Assembly (NCBI GenBank): GCA_011799875.1
Contig: CM022298.1
Coordinates: forward strand, 722,528,974-722,592,973
DNA from: Thinopyrum elongatum
Taxonomy: Eukaryota; Streptophyta; Magnoliopsida; Poales; Poaceae
Length of the DNA: 64,000 bases
Direction of reading: 5' to 3'
Made by a program: the position numbers and the translations under genes. Shown here in pieces: positions 57,868 to 64,000 of the stretch; position 1 is the stretch's first letter, and each line of letters starts with the position of its first letter. The notes below the pieces were generated by a model. It was not told the DNA's origin and did no database searches. It saw only the letters and a list, made by a program, of their open reading frames with translations.

Positions 57868-58138
57868 GGGTGTTTGTTTACATGGACTTATTGGTGTAGA
57901 ACTTAAAAAAGTCCCTTTTAGTCTCATCTAAACCAAATAGTAGGGACTTAAAGAGACTTAAAGTGGGCATTTGGGACTTATGAAAAAAGACCCTCATGAG
58001 AGTCTTTTTGGGACTTTTAGTTGTAACATGGTCTTTTAGTCCATGTTAGTCCCAGGAACCAACAGGTAGGGATTTTTTAGGGACTAGGACTTTTTGTTGG
58101 GACTAAAAAAATCCTAGGACTTATGAACCAAACAGGCC
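57868..58138. mobile_element. Tourist-like MITE
   Basis: The left end is GGGTGTTTGTTTAC and the right end is the inverse GAACCAAACAGGCC, with TAC on both sides. The interior alternates GGGACTTA and TAAGTCCC-type motifs. Confidence 0.55.
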
Positions 58139-58144
58139 TACCTT

Positions 58145-58159
58145 GAAATACTAATCCTT
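58145..58159. repeat. Target-site duplication (left) of the retroposon
   Basis: GAAATACTAATCCTT is identical to 59474-59488. Confidence 0.85.
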
Positions 58160-59473
58160 TTTTTTTTGGATTGTTGGCAGGAGACTGCCAAATTCATTGA
58201 TCAGAAAGAGGTATTACAAGTAACACTCCCAGGGGAGGAATGCATGCATAAGGCGAGTGCCAAAAAGAAGAAATGAAAAGGGGTTGCTCAGTTTATCAAG
58301 GAAAACCGGGCGAAAACCTTGCAACGCCTAACAAGACTAGGCCAAAGCCCCACATACATACAACACGTCAGAAGGCCACACCCGGCCGGCACTCGAGCGC
58401 TTTCGCCGCTACCAAAGTGCACACCCGTCGTATCAATCCAGGCTACCACTAGCATATCCGCCAAACTCGACCACACCAAAGAGGAACGCTATGTCCGATA
58501 GAGCAAAATATGCCACTTCAATCCCGCGAGGTTGGCTGACATAACTCCCCGACGCACTTTGCATGTGGAGTGGCTTCTGCTGCTCTCACGGAGATGCTAC
58601 ACAAGCCGTCCCATCCACCTACGCGAGCACTGAGTCCCTCTGGCCGAGTCTAACTTCAAGACGATGTCCTCAAGGGAGACACGATGCCAAGCAAAGCTAG
58701 CGGCGTCATCGCCGACCCGGGAGACCGGATCTAAGTTTTCCCCCGAAAAATGTCAGGCAAGGGAAGGGAGCGGCTGCAACATCGATGCCTCCAACAGGGG
58801 ACGGTGCCCGTGGGCGCCGCCATCCCTGCTCCGACCACAACCGGAGCGCGGCTTTCACCCAGCCTCACCCACCCAAACCTGTGACCACCAGCCCTTCCTG
58901 CATACCAATTCCATGGCGCACGAGAACTGTACCACATCTCATCCCTCACGCCCAGGAGGTCGCCGGCCAGCTATCCCGACAGATCTGTATCGGAAGCAAA
59001 ATGCCCAGATCGGCTCAGCCCCTACTCACCACGCCCAGGAGCTTGACGCTCCCGCAACGCCCGCACATCTTCGCCCGTCCCGCGCCTAGCCGACCGCCAT
59101 ACCCGCCGCCGCGACTGCGGCACGCCAGATCCACGCGTGCCCGCACAACACAGTTCTAACTCCGCGCGCGCCACCCAGCATCCAGCCCGCAATGCCGCGT
59201 CGCCCGACCAGCGCGCGCCAGGCGCGCGGCGCTCGCCCCCGACAGCGCCCGCACCGCGTCACCGAGCGCCTCCTCCGCCCAGGGAGCAGCCCCGCGAAGT
59301 TCCAGCACCAGGCGAGAGGAAGAGAAAGGCCCGCCGCCGCCGACACCGTGCGGCTTTGCCCGGCGGCGATCGCCGGCGGCGGGGAGGAGGGTGGTGGAGG
59401 TCTGTGACCTGCGGCGGCTAGGGTTTCGCGCCGGGCCGCCCCGCGGGGAGTGGCACGGGGCTGTGGTGGACTC
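58160..59473 (-). mobile_element. 1.3-kb poly(A) retroposon (LINE-like or retrocopy)
   Basis: On the minus strand it starts near the CCCTAGCCGCC-bearing GC-rich sequence at 59473 and ends GGCAGTCTCCTGCCAACAATCC plus an A tail (T run at 58160-58168). A perfect 15-bp target duplication flanks it. GC content is high in the 5' two-thirds. Frames are open but without a recognisable RT or endonuclease domain. It may be a 5'-truncated or non-autonomous LINE, or a processed transcript. Confidence 0.75.
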
Positions 59474-59488
59474 GAAATACTAATCCTT
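59474..59488. repeat. Target-site duplication (right) of the retroposon
   Basis: Identical to 58145-58159. Confidence 0.85.
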
Positions 59489-59769
59489 GTCAGTTTCCCA
59501 GGGGCATGACCTCGAAGATCGGCAGCCTGGGCCGATTCCTAGGGCAGGGACCATAGAGCACCCTGTCCGACTGCAATGGCTCCTTTTGTGGGATTCACAT
59601 GCAGCTGGTTGGATCAGTCCACCGGGGTGATATTTTATTGCAAAAATAGTACTGCATGCAAGGCCCAAGCTGAGAACCCGTTTGGGCTTCTTGTGTGATG
59701 AGGCCGTTGTATGCCAAAAAAAGTACCGTGCGTACATACGAACGACGAGGCACTGCCGGTTGTTGTTTA

Positions 59770-59817
59770 GTCCCACCTCGGCCGATGACGCGCGTCGGAT
59801 ACGATCGGCTATATAAG
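59770..59817 (+). promoter_or_regulatory. snRNA-type promoter (USE plus TATA)
   Basis: GTCCCACCTCG at 59770-59780 and TATATAAG at 59810-59817 are spaced about 38 bp centre to centre, closer to plant Pol II snRNA genes (about 34) than to Pol III ones (about 24). AGGCCCA at 59661-59667 fits the monocot-specific upstream motif. Downstream sequence does not match any snRNA I know. Confidence 0.45.
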
Positions 59818-59877
59818 ACACACGAGGAAGGGTACCATTTCTCAAAAAAAAAAAAAAACACACGAGGAAGGGTACCA
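59818..59877 (+). mobile_element. 20-bp poly(A) retroposition footprint with a 20-bp target duplication
   Basis: ACACACGAGGAAGGGTACCA occurs at 59818-59837 and 59858-59877. Between the copies there is only TTTCTC plus 14 A residues. This is what an extremely 5'-truncated target-primed insertion would leave. Confidence 0.75.
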
Positions 59878-59896
59878 GGCACGTGGCTCAATCTAT

Positions 59897-60061
59897 TTTG
59901 GCATATTCGGTAAATACGGTATAAACCAAATACCGAACGAAAACTTAGTTAACCGAATTTTTGGTTAGCCATTTTAAGATGTATTTTTAGGTTTTCAACT
60001 TTGAAAACCGAATTTACAAAAAAACGAATGATAAACTGATTTTTGTTTATACCGAATGCCC
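59897..60061. repeat. Imperfect palindrome, probable MITE
   Basis: TTGGCATATTCGG..CGGTATAAACC on the left is inverse to GTTTATACCGAATGCC on the right. The centre has AACCGAATTT / AAAACCGAATTT repeats. Confidence 0.5.
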
Positions 60062-60807
60062 AGCCTAGCCGTCGGGGGAATAGTAGGAGCTGAGATTGTA
60101 GCCAACGGTAGTGCCCTGGTAGGAGGCACAAAGATGGGCGGTGACAGCGGAGGGAGAGGAAGATCTTGTAGTCGTCCATCAAAAGCTAAGGGATCAATGG
60201 AGGGAGCACGTTAACTTATCTGCTGCTTACTATGCGTCGTGAGGATACAAGAAACATGCAAACATAGATCACCGGTGGGGTGTACGCTTGGGTGTGTTTT
60301 GTTTGAGCTCTTTTTAGCAGCTCCACGCATGGCTCCTTCGGAGTGCTACGCGAAAATGGAAGAAAAAATAGTTTTTAAACATGATGCCCTAATACAGTGG
60401 CGGACCCAGGAATTGAAGTTAGCTGGGGCGACATTTAATGTCTAAATTTTTTTCGGTGCAAATGTAACTCTATTCAACCAAAACTTATAGCATTCAACAA
60501 CAAAAGAGTAAAAGGGTCTGAAAAACTAGTAAACTGCTAACATGGACTCATAGCATTCATCGGAATCCATCACCGGCACTCCGGTAGTGGGCGCGTGGGC
60601 ACGTGAGGCGTCTGGCGACGAGCACCCACCGCTGCAGTGGGCTAGCTACAGGGAACGACTGGACGCGATTTCTGGATCGATTGAGATTTCTTTTTTTGTT
60701 TGACGAGGAAAGGAGAAACCTATCGTAATTTGGGTTTGTAGGCTATGTTAACTAAAAAACATAGCCCAGTCCACCAGCCCAATCCCTTTCTCCCTCAAAG
60801 CTCTCAC

Positions 60808-60852
60808 GTACCCCTTCTAGTATGTCTCAAAAAAAAAAAGTACCCCTTCTAG
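60808..60852 (+). mobile_element. 19-bp poly(A) retroposition footprint with a 13-bp target duplication
   Basis: GTACCCCTTCTAG at 60808-60820 and 60840-60852 flank TATGTCTC plus 11 A residues. Noisy copies are at about 8295-8335 and 22640-22680. Confidence 0.7.
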
Positions 60853-62633
60853 CAGTCACACAGAAACAGAAAACAGCCGCCGCCCCTGTCGTTTTGAGGT
60901 CTCACGCTTGCTGGAGGAAAGACATGTACGTGGGGGTCGATCCTCCGCCGCCGGCGACCCGGGGCGGCCGCCCAGCTCGCCCCAATGGTTGGTCCGCCAC
61001 TGCCTAATAGTACAAGGAGTACTTAAACCCATTTTGGCATTCCCGTCATTTCAGCATAATTTTGCATCAGCCGCAGCTGCTTCAGCACAACTACCAAACG
61101 ACTACATCTCGACTACAACCTTTCAGCACAGCTAGCCGCTACAACTGCTCCTTCCAGCCAGAGCCATTGCACCTGCAACCGTAGAAGTTACAGCCCAAAC
61201 AAACGCACCCTTGGACTGCCATGCATGCAGATATAGAGTTTGTGTCTAGTTTGGTAAACATAGATCGCCGTGGGTGTGTACCCTCCTACTAAACTGAAAA
61301 ATAGCATTTTTAATGCATCAAAGAATCGCCAGAACAAAAAATCAGTTTCATCAGGAGCTAGCATGAACGAAAGAGCACTATGATGTGGTTGTAGTTTGGA
61401 CTATCTTGTGCTTCTTGCTCTTCTCTCTGATTATTTGGTTGAACCGGATCCCCATAAATGACACCATAGCTGTCATGTTCAAACACAACGAACCCCTGTT
61501 TATTTAGACTCGTCAATTTATAGTCATGTGCAATCCCCTGAATCTCTGACTGTAAGGCTCTCCTTTTCGTGTAAAGTTCAGTTGGTATACAACCTTGCTG
61601 AGTTTGCTCTGGAAACAGAAACAGTACTACATCATCCCCCAGTTGATGCAGTTCTCCGGTTGATGCAGAAACAGTACAATCTCACGGCCACGATGGTCTC
61701 GTCGTGCTCATCATGGCCTCATCCGTGATTTTTTTTCATCTCTGCTCCATAGAGATAACTGTTATAACTTTGACGATTAATTCAGGATCTGTAGTTTATT
61801 ATCAACTGTCAGCACATTGCCTTCATGTAGTAAGTTCACTAGTGAAGTTTATTTATCTACTCTAAATGGATATGCATAAATGTTGGAGAAATAAATTCAG
61901 AAATAAAAATGATGCAAATCACCTAGCATTTGCACTTCGATTTCATCACATGCCCCCATAACTTTACACTTCATAGGTAAAACAGTTTTTATTCCGCTGA
62001 CATTGACATTTCGCTTTTGGTGAACCAGTAGGAAAATATGACTATTTTAATAGACTAAATTAGACATTTATGAAAATGGCAGGAGAACTTTTTGCTCAAA
62101 ATCCTCTAATTACTGATGCATTCAAGATAAGAAAGTGATTTCTCATCATAATTAGTTAAGCCCAGTCCCAATGTTCTGAAAACATAAGAACTCTTGTCAT
62201 GCAGATGCTGCTGTGATAATGGGAAATATTTGATACTCTTCTGAGTATAATAGTTGTGGCTCTGAAGAGTCTGAAGTGAATTGTACATAAAAGTTTAGCC
62301 ATATTAGCTTCTGGCAGCCAAATATAGAACTATCGTGTCGTTTGTTGGGGAAGCACAGTTTGAGAACTTTGTTGTAAGATTGCTATTAACTTTCTGCTTC
62401 TGATTCGAGTTAAACTGGGTCCTGAAGGAATTCTAAATGCTTACTATAGCTTCATGCTTGAATTGGGTATAATAAGTTTCAGAGTTCACAGATGGAGTCT
62501 AAAAGATTGACGTTAACGTTCAGCTCTGATTAAATTCAGAGTACAAAATTTACATAATGCATATTGTTTACATGCATGTGTGACCCGTACAAACTGTTTA
62601 TATCAATAGTACAATATTGGAAGGGTTACTCAC
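60853..62633. other. Downstream flank of the mTERF block, copy 3 (no gene seen)
   Basis: It parallels 22681-24450 with scattered one-base differences. Confidence 0.5.
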
Positions 62634-62785
62634 CTTGCAAAATTCAAAAAGAGAAAAGTAGAGCTTCCTGAATAGAACCCGTGCCACGTGTTGGCCATAC
62701 TTGTAACTGAAGCTTCAAGGCACCAGGGCCTTCAGAATCATGTACAATACAGCAAAGCCATAGCCGCCATGTTTTGCCGCGTTTC
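62634..62785 (-). CDS. Exon-like segment with canonical splice sites, copy 3
   Basis: Same exon as 24451-24604. The GTGAGT donor and CTTCTTCCAG acceptor are intact, and the frame is nearly intact (VWPTRGTGSIQEA instead of VWPNSGTGSIQEA). Confidence 0.4.
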
Positions 62786-63450
62786 CTGGAAGAAGAAAAA
62801 ACACCTTCAACATCCACTTTCAGCACATCTTCACCTGAAGAAATAAAGCACAATCCACATACGCGAATCAGTACGCTCCTATTGTCCAACCACTTTTTGC
62901 TTGACGAAGAACTCCACATCTTCTGACCCTGTGGTAAGTCACCCATCGATGGATGATCCATTCACCTCGTCTACATTTCATTAATCTTGTTTCTATAATT
63001 TCAACAAGTATCAGAGAAGGGACACACAGCTATCTTCAAATCACATCTCTTCGCTGGTAATAGCATGGACCATCTCCTTTGTCTTACTGCAAGCACACAC
63101 CTGAGATCTCTTCCTTCCAACTTCTACAGCCTCACATCAGGAACAAACAAATGTGCACCATCCTCATGCAGGAACAAACAAATGTGCCCCATCAGTAATT
63201 CCTATGTTTGAAATTCTACAGTTCCTTTCATGGCATCCCATCCAGCTTTTTTCCTTTTCCTATTCCGACTATCCAGATAGAAATTTGCAAAAGAGATGTA
63301 CATAAGATCCACTTTGCTATCCTACACAAATATGATAAGGGATAAAGACGCCCTCGCTATCTGTATGGATAGTTCTTTTATGGAATAAATAAAATTAGCT
63401 AAAACATATAGCAGAATTAACATGGTAATGCCCACTGTTTTTTAGTTGCG

Positions 63451-63570
63451 TGACTAGTCGTCTACTAGTCGATGAGTTGCACTGCAAGGGTCAACTCAAC
63501 ACCCTCGACTAGTCGATACTAGTCGCTCGACTAGTCAAGAGTCGACCCCAGAACGACTCGTCGACTCGAA
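63451..63570. repeat. TAGTCG-rich imperfect inverted repeat, copy 3
   Basis: Same patch as 25279-25404. Confidence 0.5.
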
Positions 63571-63842
63571 AACCTTGGTAATGCCATAACCCTTTTTAAG
63601 GTTACCATAACATAACTTTCCTTATTGTATAAAATGCCCTCTGTTTTTCAGCACCATACCATTAACATACAATCGCCAATTTGCTTCTTCAGTAAAAACA
63701 CCAGGGCGTTAGAAATATTTGTTTACGTGGTGATATACTCAACTATTCAGTTTCGAGATCAATGCCCCTTGAAAAGTATCACCCAGAAGGTCATCCAAAA
63801 GTACAAGAGACAAATAAACGAAAAAACTGATATACAAACCTA

Positions 63843-63899
63843 CTCCCTCCGTATCAAAATATAAGACGTTTTTGCAGTTCAAATTTTGATACAGAGGAG
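63843..63899. mobile_element. 57-bp Stowaway-type MITE remnant, copy 3
   Basis: Same as 25674-25730, with TA on both sides. The window ends about 100 bp later. The mTERF gene of this unit should lie just beyond the window. Confidence 0.75.
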
Positions 63900-64000
63900 T
63901 ACTAGTCAACAATGGCATGCTTTCACAACAGTTAATATGTTATAAAAAGCTACTGCAGGAAGAAGGAGTATTTCAGCTTATAGAAGAACTAAAGGCGCCC

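Overview
The window looks like nuclear DNA from a Triticeae grass (wheat, barley, rye and relatives). The evidence is the repeat content: an Athila-lineage Ty3-type LTR element primed by tRNA-Asp, Stowaway MITEs with CTCCCTCCGT-type ends, CACTA elements with 3-bp target duplications, MULEs, PIF/Harbinger elements and degenerate LINEs. The one convincing host gene is an intronless mTERF-family gene. I saw no rRNA, tRNA, CRISPR or prokaryotic features. Most apparent ORFs over 60 codons are chance frames in LTRs and GC-rich transposon sequence.

The dominant structure is three head-to-tail units. Each starts at the same point inside an Athila-like element and ends at the right terminus of a small MULE. 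Unit 1 is about 2002-16440, unit 2 about 16447-30856, and unit 3 runs from 30857 past the window end. The full order, seen in unit 3, is: Athila internal region and LTR; unique flank (to about 58.4 kb); retroposon and snRNA-promoter-like block; mTERF 3' side. Unit 1 jumps from the Athila flank directly to the mTERF block at about 8288. Unit 2 jumps from inside the LTR to the retroposon block at about 20195. Copies of the same block differ mostly by scattered one-base losses, in coding and non-coding DNA alike, yet a 5853-bp stretch (2002-7854 and 30857-36709) shows no difference at any position I compared. I think chimeric or unpolished long-read assembly is the likeliest cause; a real tandem amplification with internal deletions is the alternative.

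Layout: 1-2015, minus-strand LTR of a second retroelement inserted in Athila DNA. 2016-8288, Athila internal region, tRNA-Asp primer site, LTR and flank with an unknown exon. 8289-16445, noisy copy of the mTERF block and MULE. 16447-20193, noisy Athila copy. 20198-22650, retroposon and snRNA-like promoter. 22651-30856, best copy of the mTERF block, MITEs and a MULE with two convergent ORFs. 30857-37140, second clean Athila copy. 37141-41400, tandem duplications, a MITE and exon-like pieces of an unknown gene. 41430-47350, a MULE-like element with a CACTA nested in it. 49505-53045, a LINE split by a CACTA. 53050-54840, a shuffled duplicate of 36.1-40.0 kb. 56013-58138, Harbinger and Tourist-like elements. 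58145-64000, retroposon, promoter-like block and a noisy start of the mTERF block.

The mTERF gene would encode an organellar transcription termination or RNA-processing factor, but even its best copy has a frameshift and an in-frame stop near the C terminus. I found no clearly new biological system. The best leads are the tandem structure, the convergent two-ORF MULE, the short-ORF Athila derivative, and two very short retroposition footprints.
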